From: Anthoceros angustus | Taxonomy: Eukaryota; Streptophyta; Anthocerotopsida; Anthocerotales; Anthocerotaceae | Direction of reading: 5' to 3' | NCBI GenBank assembly: GCA_010909165.1 | Contig: VJWM01000324.1 | Location: forward strand, 1-64,000 | Length of the DNA stretch: 64,000 bases | Part shown: piece by piece, positions 11,457 through 22,080 of the stretch | How positions within the stretch are numbered: the stretch's first letter is position 1 | Layout of the letters: each line of letters opens with the position of its first letter | Position numbers and translations under genes: made by a program | The notes under the pieces: generated by a model | What the model was told of the DNA's origin: nothing | The model's database searches: none | What the model saw: the letters and a program-made list of their open reading frames with translations, nothing else

Positions 11457-11458
11457 GT

Positions 11459-12140
11459 GTGGCGCGACTTTTGCTGACGGCCAGCCGGGCGCGCACGGTC
11501 CCGTATCGTTGTAGTAAGAGGTCCGTTCCCAAGAGAATAATAGGTTCCGTTTGGCACGTCTCGACCGATTCTCATCTCACCGTCGTGACCGTTTCGGACT
11601 CAAACCGCGCGCTTTTGCAGTTTTACTACTAACTACTCTTAACGTCCACCGAACAGGCCCGACGTGGCCAAACGTTTAAAGACTCGTTCACGTCCATATC
11701 CTACCAGTCAGCCCTATGTTCGTCTAGTTCGTCTTCCTTACCACTCTCACTACGCTCATCGTTCGTTTGGAAAGAGTGGGTGGGTCGCGTGGTCCGGACC
11801 TCCGCCGCTGCTCCACTGTGCCTCCGTCCGGCTCTACACGCCCGGAGTTCCACTGCTCACACGCCCGGCCCCATCTCGAGTCAGCCTCCAAGAGCAAGGG
11901 TCTGGTCGCTCGCCTCGCACACACCACCACGCTAGGGTCCCATCAACCTTGATCAATCTCTCCGGCCGGCTTGCTGTGACTTAGGACTCGCGTTAGCAAA
12001 GACGCCTGAGGTCTACAAGGAACGTGGTATCCACAAAAGAAAGATGCTTTACTAGAATCGCCTTCTTATACGCCGCCTAAGGGCGGCATCTTTATTATCG
12101 CCTATTAAATGGGTGGCCACTCGAAGCCCTAGCACGCCTA
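11459..12140 (+). repeat. Dispersed repeat, copy 1 (related to 56907-57545)
   Basis: This region aligns by eye along most of its length with 56907-57545. Shared words in order are GCGCGACTTTT, TCGTTGTAG, GTTCCCAAG, GTGGCCAA-CGTTTAA, GGTCCGGACCTCC, GATCAATCTCTC, GGACTC-CGTTAGCA and GAAAGATG. Copies differ by substitutions and many small indels. In the second location it follows family-X sequence, so it is probably the 3' end or LTR of that family. Confidence 0.65.
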
Positions 12141-12187
12141 TTATTCCTCTATTCCGCCTAGAGGTAGATTAGGGAAGAGAGAGAAAA

Positions 12188-13853
12188 CAGCTTCTGTTTA
12201 GAAAGGGTTTCTCCCGAAACCCCTTTTGCACACGGACGGGCGGACCCCTTTTGCACTTGAAAAATCCGCACTATAATCCTTTTGGTATTTCTCCGCACAT
12301 GTCACCCGCAACCTTTTGAATAATTGTTTTGATACACGTTATTTGAGATTGTAGATTGCAAGTACGTGGCAAAACCTAAAGTCCCATTCTCGCTCGGCTT
12401 TTCTTTCAAATCGACATAACACAAACAAACTTATGCGCGCACTTACATCTAATCAGCTTCCAACATCCGCAATCATTGCCGTGTGTTGGACGATACAAAA
12501 CATTTAGAGTTTTTAGGGCTTGTCAGATTGGCAAACTTGTTTGCGCACCAACCTTTCATTCATACCAAGTCAATCCTAAGACTATACTCGCCCGAGAATT
12601 TTACAGACTTTGTTTCTTAGACATTGGGACAATAATATCTTCTGATGCTGTTCTTGATCCACATGCAGGCGAGAATGAGAGTGGCATGGTCTCGCACTTG
12701 AGTCGGGCCCACGCCAAACGCCTCAAGATTCAAAAGATGCAAAAGGTTCTCACTACTAGTTCAAAGTTTTAACCACTAGAAAAAGATGAGGGTTAAGTAA
12801 AGATAAGAACATATCCACATTAGGGAGGTGCACAAAAAGGTTGAAAACGCCGAAAGGAACCCTTTAAAACAAAAAAATATCAAAAAAATAAAAAATTGTC
12901 AATTTTAGGCAAGGCGCTGACTTGCTCAAAAACTGGACTTTTTGTGATTTTTAGGGTTTTAAGGGTTTTTAGACTTTTGCTCTTTTTTTTGATGAACTGT
13001 CTGAATGCACTAGGAGGCATGAACCATATGGGTTCATGCTCCTAGGCCCTTCTTGACCTTGGGTGCGTGCACTTGTGCGCACACGGGCCTCCTCCCCTGC
13101 GCAGACAAGGCACCGCCTCCTGCCTGCGCTGTGCGCGCACCCTTGCCCTGGCGCGCACAAGGCGCGCACTGCCCTTGCCCCTCGGTGCACGCGCACCGGC
13201 CCCTTGCCTCTGTGCGTGCCAGGCGCGCACGTGCCCCCGGTACATGCACTTGTTCACCCACCGGGCCCCTAGCATGTTTGATGATAACCCGATTAGGTCA
13301 CGAAAGAGACTAAAACATAAAGGATAAAAAGGGATAGGGTGTTCTTCGTTGCATTAGGGCATAGGATAAATATACGAGAGCGGTCTAGGTGAACCTCCGC
13401 CGATGTCTACTACTTGTTATTTTGTTGGGAGTTCCAAGACATCCTCGACCTCCAAAAGGACATGTTTCCCCATTAGAAGATTATTTTTCGCTCTTTTTGC
13501 ATGCGGCACAAGTTTGCATAGCGTTGTTTAGACGCGCACTTATGCGCCTAGGCCCCCGGTATACAAAACATACAAAACCACACAAAATGCGTAAACTACG
13601 ACATGACGAAATTATGGAACAATGAGGTCACTAGTCTTCATCACACCGACTAAATCGCCATGAACCCGAGTACAAGGCGCCAATGCGTGTAAATGACTCG
13701 ACAGAAGTGGTGAGCCGAGAATGCCCAAACCGATGGATGAACACCTACAAAAACCAACAAAAACCAAACCAACTTCAGTTTCCGGCGAAATAGGGTTGGG
13801 ATTTTTTCCAAAACCCCTTTTGACAGGAGAAACCCCTTTCTAAACAGACGCTG
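12188..13853. mobile_element. Possible terminal-inverted-repeat DNA element
   Basis: The left end starts CAGCTTCTGTTTAGAAAGGG and continues TTTCTCC. The right end, read in reverse, starts CAGCGTCTGTTTAGAAAGGG and continues GTTTCTCC, giving an imperfect inverted repeat of about 28 to 40 bases around a 1.67-kb interior. The interior has no recognisable transposase. A 98-residue plus-strand frame at 12476-12772 and a GC-rich part at 13050-13270 are unassigned. No target-site duplication is evident. A non-autonomous element is the simplest reading; an inverted pair of unrelated LTR ends is the alternative. Confidence 0.45.
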
Positions 13854-13856
13854 TTA

Positions 13857-14100
13857 GAAGAGAAGAGAAAAGAGAGAGAAGAGAATAGAGAAAAGAGAAG
13901 AGAGAGCGAGAGAGAAAGCGAGAGAGAGCGAGAGAGAGCGAGAGAGAAAGCGAGAGAGAGCGAGAGAGGAGCTAGAGAGGATAGGGAGGAAGAGAGGAGA
14001 AGGAAGTAGCAAGAGAGAAAGGAGAAAAAGACAAAAAGGGAATAGAGGAGGAAGAAAAGCGTGAGAGCAAGCTAGAGAAGAGAAGGAGGGTGAAATTTCA
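13857..14100. repeat. Polypurine (GA-rich) tract
   Basis: The plus strand is almost entirely G and A, with GAGAGA and GAGAAAGCG blocks. A minus-strand frame over it encodes only leucine, serine and phenylalanine and is not a gene. Confidence 0.85.
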
Positions 14101-15400
14101 AGGGCTGTGACAAGAGCTTGAGGGGGAGGCCCCAAATTTGTCAAGAGAAGGGTCTTCAAAAGTGTAGGATTTGCGCTGGTGGGAGGATTGTCCATTGCGC
14201 GGTGGCCTGGGGGGTCCCCGTGGTTGCCGCTGCAGTTTGGGCGGTGCTTCTCGCGATGTAGGTTCGTGCCGCCAGAGTCATCGCGGCGTAGGTTAGTGTG
14301 ACTTACCTAGTGTGGGTCACCAGGCGGCTAGTAGGCGATTAGTTAGTGGCGCCTTTACGGGAGGTCGAGAGTCGAGAGGTCATGGGGCGCACCGCCATCC
14401 GGTGCGGGAAGGGCTCCCACTCCTTCGTGGAACGAAACCTCTTGCTGACCGTGGGATAAGTGTGGCCTTCTGGGGTTTCGGGGTCCCGGGAACCTCCCAC
14501 CACGAAGAGCGACCGCCAGAGAGTCGGGTGACAAAGCGAGAGCCCAGCGCCAAAACACCCATGAGTCGTCTTCTTCTCTCGGTATGGTCTTGGCGGGCGG
14601 TGTATGTGAGGAAGGTGTCTTTTCATTGCTATGAACTGATCTTGTACCGCAGCTTCATGCCCGCCGCCTTCTTGGCCTATGTCCTCGGGTCATGACTGCC
14701 TATCTATAACGGCTTCTTGCAAGTCTGTGCATGTGGTTCAAGTCTCCTGCATGTTAGACGGCCCCATGCCACCATCCACGTGTCATCCTTCCGTAATTAT
14801 GACCTACGCCGTCGGACTTGCATGTCTTATCTACACAGGACCCCCTCCTCCGGACCTTCTCCGGTCCTCCTTCGAAGCTGCTCCGGACCTCCTCCGGACC
14901 TTGCCTCCCTTGGTACCTGCGGCCGTCCTCCAAAACTCCTCCGGACCTTGCCTACATCGGAGTTGCCACCACGCCTACGTAACTTGGCTGGATAGGCCTT
15001 ATTATCCACGCGTATCCCTTACTTCTCACACAAATCCTCACGAAAAAATGAAAAACCCTTACTAATCGACCAGAAGGGAGTCAGAGCCTCTGTCCCTTGT
15101 CCACATCATCTGTCCAGGATCGCGACTCTGGATAAATGAGTCGAAATTGTACTATAGCTAGATCTGGGTATGCCCAGCGCTCCTCATACACATGTTTCCA
15201 CAAGATTTTTAAAAGTCTCTTTAGAGTTGCGTGATTCGGGGGCCCTCTCCATGCGGTCAGGTACACCCACTTTTGCCACCGTCAATCACAATCACGGATG
15301 TAGATAGAGTCGGACATAATCATTCCTATCACAAGCTCAAACACTCAGAAAACCCACACTCAGAAAACCACACTCCTATTTACACAAGTCACAAAGTGTT
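14101..15400. other. No gene seen; includes TCCGGA cluster
   Basis: No convincing coding frame. Between about 14840 and 14950 the word TCCGGACC recurs five or more times, resembling the TCCGGA-rich start of the family-X copies at 47.7, 49.9 and 55.0 kb. This may be a diverged relative of that LTR. Confidence 0.4.
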
Positions 15401-15865
15401 TCAGTCCTCATCGGAGTGGAACATTGCCAGAAAGGCAATTTCCTTTGCCTGAATGTGGCTTTCCCACACATCCATCTCGGCAAGAGACATTGTCAACATG
15501 TGTTCAAGTTCAAGACATAAGTCTGAGTAGGCATCACACCGAGCGCTCGTCCATGGTTCATTTGGGTCTGCCTCCAACCTTCCTCTGAGCCTGTTACGCA
15601 CAATAGGTCATAGAAAAATCAGATATTGGTATTCTTCCGCAAAATCTAGCAGAGCTCGGATTGTGTCATGGGAACGTCTCTGAAAATTGATACAGGATTT
15701 TCTTTTTTAACAACAGTGCAGATGGAGGGTGGTTTCCAATTGCTGGAAGTGGGTGCACGATAACAGTTGAATCTCTTGTCACCCTTTTCTGCAATAGGAA
15801 GCTGCCACGGTCAGCTACAGTAAGAAAGACTGACCATGTCCCATCCTCAACCAGCAAGTTGAAAG
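15401..15865 (-). pseudogene. Leader and N-terminal frame of a second minus-strand copia element
   Basis: This lies inside the primer-binding site at 15866-15878 and so should be leader plus gag start. A 66-residue frame at 15401-15601 (acidic, containing EADPNEPWTSARCDAYSDL) could be a Gag N-terminus, but no Gag motif is certain. Confidence 0.35.
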
Positions 15866-15878
15866 GGCTCTGATACCA
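15866..15878 (-). promoter_or_regulatory. Primer-binding site of a second minus-strand copia element
   Basis: On the minus strand it reads TGGTATCAGAGCC, identical to the site at 3699-3711 and matching the initiator tRNA-Met 3' end. Confidence 0.75.
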
Positions 15879-16400
15879 AACTGAAGCAGGTATCAAAACC
15901 GCTTACCTGTCCTCCCAGGTTCCTCCTATTTATAGGTAAATACATACTTAGTATGGAACACCTAGTGAGCGGATGACTCTGCAGCATATTAGGCGCGCAT
16001 GCCGCTCTACACAATACAACTATCTACAGCTACCCTTTTCCTTGCTATTATTTATCTATAATCTTATCCTTGCTATTTATTAATACCCACTAATTCCATA
16101 AAGACAGCTACCCTTTTCCTTGCTATTATTTATCTATAACCTTATCCTTGCTATTTATTAATACCCATTAATTCCAGAATCTAGTGACAGGTAAACTTAG
16201 TTCTTAGCAAAACTTGGTCTCCTCACACCAAAAAACAGACCCGTCCTAACAGAACAACATATTGTAATATACACCACTAAAATCTCATCATCAACTCTAA
16301 ATTTTATAATATATAATATATTATTTCGTATATGAAGATTGTGATCCATTCAAAAGTTGGATCACTCTTGGGATGGGATGTTATATTTATCCCCCCCTGA
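15879..16400 (-). repeat. LTR of the second minus-strand copia element
   Basis: This stretch lies outside the primer-binding site and is AT-rich. It contains a 78-base tandem repeat (copies start at 16026 and 16104, with the words ACAGCTACCCTTTTCC and CTTGCTATTTATTAAT). The far boundary is unclear. A CCCCCCC run at about 16392, which is G-rich on the minus strand, might be a neighbouring polypurine tract. Confidence 0.45.
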
Positions 16401-17444
16401 TGTAAAAACGCCCTGAGGGGCCGCCTGTTGTCAAAAATAAAAGAAATGAACAAGAGTGACTTTTCCTCCGACGTTAAAATGAGAACTGCCCATTACACCC
16501 GAAGTACAAGTTCTGATGGAGACTCGGGCTCCCGACGATTGTCTCGGACCCTTACCAATTAGAAAGGGGCAAACTGTACAGAACCTTCGGAATGAGGCCT
16601 CGCCACGTGGACCCTCACTGCAGCGTTACGGAGCCCGCCTAAATGCCAAACTCTTTAAGTCTTCAAGAAGTTATTGTTGGAAGCGAATAAATTGGTCAGC
16701 GTTCCAATTGTAGGTATGCGATAGGAAATAACCTAATAAAATACAGCAGAAATATATGGAGACCATGTCCTTCGCAGCTTTCACAGCTGGGGCTTCTCAT
16801 CTGGTTGCTTCTGTGCGCACTCCGCTTCCGTACAACAGAATAGCCGCCGCAGGATAGGCCAGCACTACCAAGAGTCTCCACCTGCTCAACAATCACAAGC
16901 AGTGCCGGCATCCCTCCGAGGCACATTTCAGCTCTGCAGTAGACTCCAAGCATTGGACTGCCAATCTGAGCAACCCAAAATTAGCCCCACCAACGGCTCT
17001 GGATGGATCATAATGGTTTATCCAGGAAGACTCCCCACTTTCTGCTAAAATAACAAAACCAGAGTTCTACTCCTGTCAAACAACAGCAACGAGACACTAA
17101 CCCAAAAGCTGTAAAGAAGCCCCACTCACCAAGGAAACTACACAAAGGAGGAGATCCTTTTCCTATTTCCACACCCCTCCCTCACCTTCACCCCAATCAC
17201 TCCCTTCGGCCCTATTCCAGCAGTTTCCTCTGCATGCTCTGCCATACAAGCAGCAGAATACGTGGAGTGAAAGTCCACAAACCTCGAGGATCTGGCCCCA
17301 AGCCCAAGGCAAGACTAAGCCATTGCACCTGCTTGCTACGGCACACACCGGTCAGCTGTTAACCATCGACATGGCATTCTAGATGCACCAGTGGTGCGAG
17401 ATCCAAAGAAATATCACCAGGTTCCTGGAGACCATCTCAAAACA
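16401..17444. other. Gene-free; 3' flank of the MYB-CC gene
   Basis: Only short frames. The part adjoining 17445 should hold the 3' untranslated region of the minus-strand MYB-CC gene. No clear polyadenylation signal stands out. Confidence 0.4.
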
Positions 17445-20400
17445 CTAAGAAGGTTGCAGAGACATGGGATCATGGCCATCATCCGAAAAGGATCCATCGT
17501 CCCAACTGGCGTACATTCCCACAGTGCCCACCGAGGTAGGTACATCATCCAATGGAGCACCAAATGAGGGGTGGACAGAAGCTTGATGTCCTTCTCCCGA
17601 TGCATTGGGGTATACAGGGCTCAGTTGGTCGTCCTTCACCTTCTGTGGTTGAGGCTGTTGAATGCTTCCATGCTGACCAACAGCTCCTTTGTTGCTTGAG
17701 CCCTGTGTCATATCTCCAACTTGCTGGACCTGAATCTGAGGCTGAGATTGAGCTTGAGATTGAGCTTGAGGCTGAGGCTGAGGCTGAGGCTGAGGCTGAG
17801 GCTGAGGCTGAGGCTGAGGCTGAGGCTTAGGCTGAAGCTGAAGCTGAAGCTGAGCCTGAGGCTGAGCCTGAGGCTGAGGCTGAGGCTGAGGCTGAGGCTG
17901 AGCCTGAGCCTGAGCCTGACCCTGAGGCTGAGGCTGAGGCTGAGGCTGAGGCTGAGGAGTACTGCTGTTTACGTGAACAGAGGAGTCCCCAGCAACAGTC
18001 TGATGAGGAGAGGGTTGCTGCCCAGTATATTGATGACCTGAATAGTTCACAGGGCCTCCTTGGGCCACACTCTGCGGCTGCTGTGCAGCATAGTTTTGCA
18101 CCATCTGTTGCTGCGGCTGCTGAGCAGAATACATATGAGGAATCGGCTGTAACGCCTGAGTCTGAGGTTGCGGTGCAGAGAAGTTCTGAATATTCTGCTG
18201 CTGTGGAGCTGGCTGCTGACCTGAATAGCTTTGCATATTTTGCTGTTGAGGAGACTGCTGGGGCCCAGGATAGGCCTGCGTGTTCTGCTGCTGCTGTGGC
18301 TGCTGCTGCTGCTGTGCAGGAGGCGGCTGCATACCAAAGTTCTGGCCCAATTGCTGTGTCGCTGGAGGCTGCTGCTGATGTTGCATACTATAGGCATTCG
18401 TCATCTGCATAGGCTGGGCACTGAAACCCTGAGTCATATTCTGCTGAGGTGGTGGCTGTGACTGAGGGTTGTAACCAGCAGGCTGTGGCTGTGGATAGGT
18501 CTGAACTTGTGACTGTGGGATATAACCCCCATGCTGTGGCTGTTGCTGTGGAGGTGGCTGCTGAGCTTGTGACTGTGGATTGTAGCCCAGCTGCTGCTGC
18601 TGCTGTGGTGGTGGTGGAGGGCCAGGCTGCTGTGGAGGTGTTGCATAAGCCTGGAGCGGCTGCTGGGGTTCTTGATATGGTACAAGCTGCTGCTGCTGGA
18701 AACCTGCACAGCACAACCCAACATGAGCAATCGCCTCACCATGGTGGGAAACTATTATGAAACATGATAGATCACAAGACCTGTGCTTCTGATGTTTCCA
18801 CATTAACACTCTCAAACAACCTTCTGGTTGATAAACTCACCTGGAGTCTGAGAAAATCCCACGGCCTGCTGCTGCAACTGTGGCTGTTGAGAAGGCTGCT
18901 GCAGGGGTGGAGGTGATCCCTGCTGTGAATCATGTGGCTGAACATTGTTGCTAGCGGACTGAGTTGTCCCTTCATCGATCCTGCTCCTCTTAAAAGATGG
19001 CTGACCTGCTGCTGCATTTGCCATGGCTGGATTGGCAAAACCAGTTGAGGCATAATGCGGGAACTGCTGATTCTGCACTTGATTGGGTGATGCACCACCC
19101 ACAGGTTGAGCAATTACGTTGTTCCCAGCCGCAGCATTCCCCACAACGGGAAGGGGTGGTCCAGGAACTCCATTAGCTTGCTGTTCAGGATCAAGGGGGG
19201 GACCTGACAAGACCATGTCAGGGGTCGGTCCACTCGCCTCCAGGGCCAAGGGTCCAGACCCACCTTGCTCCATACCTCCAATAGGACGAGGAAATACTCC
19301 AATTCCAACCCTCTGCTGCTCCTCAATGATCTTCTGCAGATATTTACCCTGAGCTTCAATGCGCAGTTGAAGATGCTTTTGGACCTGCAAGGAACTCAGA
19401 ATAAGCAGAGATCCTTCACTTCGAAGGCCAGGGCACCATTTATATGACGTGACAAGAATGTACAAAAGAGAACAAAATGAAACCAGAGCAAGCAAAATAT
19501 GGCGACCAACGGACCTCAAGCTGTTCATGCAGACGCTTTTGCACTTCCATTTGCATTCGCAAAGCCTCTGTAATCTGAATTCCTCTGAGAAACAACAGCT
19601 ATGTCAAGATCCATCACCAATAAAAATGGACAACAAAACCATGAAAAGGCGGGAAGAGAGCCTTACGAAGTTGCATCCAGATTAGGAAACACATCTCCTG
19701 AACTCTTCCTTTTGTCAGATTTTCCTGTGAGTAGCAAAGGGATGCAAAATGAGAACAGGGAATGGCTCACTGCCAACATGATAAATAAAACCAGCAGAAG
19801 TCAAGAAATACATACCATCACCCATGGATTCAGGAATGTACTTCGCCAGGCGGTATTTCTGCACTCAATCAGGTATTCAGCAACAGACGGCTGGTACAAA
19901 TCCGCCACTTGACAGGTAGGGAGGAGGTCAACTCTAACGCATCTGGCAAGAGAGACGTTTTAAAAGAACTTGCCTGCAGATGACTCTTCACATGATAGAT
20001 GGTAAGACCTTGGACAGCCATGACTTTCAAGACACCTTTTGGTGTAGCCCCTGCATGAAACAGACCAAACAAACAGCCAAAATTCATACAAAAGCCCACA
20101 AAAGCTTGCAGAATTGTGCAAACAAATAAGGGCTCCGTGCAATCACTCACTGTCTGCACCACCAAGCTGGGTGACTGCATCCACAAAACGCTCATGAAGC
20201 TCGGGAGTCCAGCGTAGCCTCTGTTTGGCAGAACCACCGGCATTGCCACCTCCTCCACCCCCATTGCCACCTCCACCACCTGCGGCACCGCCAACCCCAT
20301 TTCCACCCGAATGGACAGGACTCCCACCCGAGTTAGCAGAGGCTCCTGGGACGGGCTGCTGTGACGACTGGCCACGCTGTGGCATAGGCGTCGACGTCGG

Positions 20401-20931
20401 AAGGCTCTTCCTCTGCGCGTACATTTTCTGCACACGCACGGCTAATTAGAACATTAGCTCGTCCAAAGAACTCGCTTGCCTTACCGTAAGCAGTACTTAG
20501 AGGGCAAACAACAGAACCCTGCACTGGCATCCGACTTATCCAACACCTGTACTCACGGCCCCATGATCTCTCCATAAGCAAGGTACCATACGTACCGTGG
20601 TTGTGGTCTCGAACTTGGCCGGGTCAGTGTCGAGGTAATCAGTCCAGCACGTCGCTATGCCTCCTACTTCAGGATCATACTCATCCCATGTAGGCCATGG
20701 CAGATCGGGGGCGTCTATCCCCAGGTCATCACAACCCTCCGGTAAAGGAATCACCTTCAGCTCCGAACTCTCACTGCCCACTCCATTGTGAGGCTGAGGC
20801 GGGCCCAAGAGCGCAGCCTTGGCTTCGGGCGGGATGGCTTGTAGCGGCAGCGGGCTGGACAAACCAGCAGCGGTATTCCCCTTGGGCGGCGTGAGGGTGG
20901 GGGTCCAGCTCCTTGTTTTCTGCCCGCTCAT
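17445..20931 (-). CDS. MYB-CC (PHR1-type GARP) transcription factor with glutamine/proline-rich tail
   Basis: I assemble eight exons: 20931-20596, 20427-20151, 20050-19974, 19858-19816, 19724-19667, 19584-19515, 19384-18841 and 18703-17445, giving 887 residues in one frame. A GARP/MYB DNA-binding domain spans about residues 180-238, with [12 protein letters not shown] and SHLQKYR. A MYB-CC coiled coil follows at about 265-311, with LHEQLE and the region ending KIIEEQQ. Both are hallmarks of PHR1/PHL factors, which bind P1BS (GNATATNC) sites and control phosphate-starvation and related programmes in the nucleus. A Gly/Asn linker precedes the MYB domain. From about residue 400 the tail is glutamine-rich, then a proline-glutamine repeat, ending with an acidic [12 protein letters not shown] segment typical of activation domains. 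The intron after SHLQ uses a GC donor (CAG|GCAAGT). All others are GT-AG. Family members are usually 300-500 residues, so the tail is unusually long. Confidence 0.93.
17750..17960 (-). repeat. GAGGCT hexamer repeat coding for a Pro-Gln tract
   Basis: On the plus strand GAGGCT is reiterated with GAGCCT, GAAGCT and GAGATT variants. Read in the MYB-CC frame it encodes alternating Gln-Pro, with Gln-Ala and Gln-Leu variants. All variants keep the frame. Such a hexamer array is likely to vary in length between individuals. Confidence 0.9.
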
Positions 20932-22080
20932 TACCTCTTACGGGCAGCACCACGGGTACCCTGCACAATTGCGTTCAACAAATACCCGTCGCCTCCTCAG
21001 CATGCAGCCAACCACGGATCCCGCAACCCACAAAATCCGCCCAATGCCTCCCCACAAGAAAAAAAAGCCCAATCCCCAACCAGCCCGCCGCTCAAGCAAG
21101 CGCCGGCAACTCCGCAACCAAAGCACATCCACCAGCATCCCCCGTAAGCACCGCAGCTGACCATCTCCACCTCAGAAAAACATGCACGTTCGACCACCAC
21201 CAACACCAACTCGAGAAAGAGCTTACCGTGATCAAAAGCTGCGTCCGTGCCAGAATGCTACTCCCCAACACCGCAACCGCGTCTCAGGCAGCCTCGTCTT
21301 CACCAAGCTCGCACCTTGCAGCCTCCCCGCACAGCCCAGCAGCAGGAGAGCTCCCCACCTTCCCGGAAGCCACCGAGCCGCCAATTACCGCACCGGAAGC
21401 GCCACCATATCCCGCCCACCAAGGAGAAGGAGCTCCAGCTACAAGCCAACTCCCATGCTCTCCTCGCTCCTGCCCGGGAATCCCTGCTCGCAAATCTAGG
21501 CCGCCCACAACGCAGCTGCCCGGCCGGAGCTCCGCTGCAGCTTCCGCTGGGCCTTCCGCTCCAGCTCCGGCAGCAGCTGCAGCTGGAGGGCGTCAATCGG
21601 GCCAGCCGCCACCCCGACTGGCGCTGCACAGGCGAGAGGGCGGGGAGAATCGGGCAGGCGCCGGGGCCGCCAGTGGGCGAGGCGGAGAGGCTGGGGAATG
21701 CGACAAGGGCGTCCCGACGGCGGGAGCTCAAGCACGAGCTGCTGCAAGTGCAGACGCCTGGAGCGGCCGGTGTAGGGCAGTGCACAGCACGCAGGCACCC
21801 AGAAGCCCGAACGCGAGGGAAGGCCGCGACGGGAAGAGAGGGGAAGGAAGCAGATTGCTGCTCGCACACAAGAGATGAGACGTCTGGAAAGCCGCCCAGG
21901 GACGAAACCAAAGAGAGAGGGGAGACGGGGCCCGGGGCTGGGCAGGGCAGAGCAGGGAGGGCATCTCTCACCCCCCAGCCCGGTCACCTCCCGGTTTCCC
22001 GCCGCCTCTCTCCCTAATCCTTCACTTATTCACTTCCCCCTCCCCCCCTCGCTCCCTATAAATTTGTGTGCGTAAATTAG
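20932..22080 (-). other. Upstream region / probable 5' UTR of the MYB-CC gene
   Basis: This is a GC-rich stretch upstream of the MYB-CC start codon. Long frames on both strands here are compositional (proline, alanine, arginine) and overlap one another in several phases. I judge it to be promoter plus 5' leader, possibly with a leader intron. Confidence 0.45.

Noticed and set aside
13857-14195. 113-residue minus-strand frame rich in Leu, Ser and Phe
   Set aside because: It is the translation of a polypurine tract.
17552-18041. Plus-strand Glu/Ala and Leu/Arg repeat proteins
   Set aside because: They are antisense to the Gln-Pro tract of the MYB-CC gene, which joins in frame with seven upstream exons.
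20913-22017. Plus-strand frames of 321 and 256 residues upstream of the MYB-CC gene
   Set aside because: Overlapping frames in several phases on GC-rich sequence with proline/alanine/arginine composition and no domain. The region is better explained as promoter and leader of the minus-strand gene.
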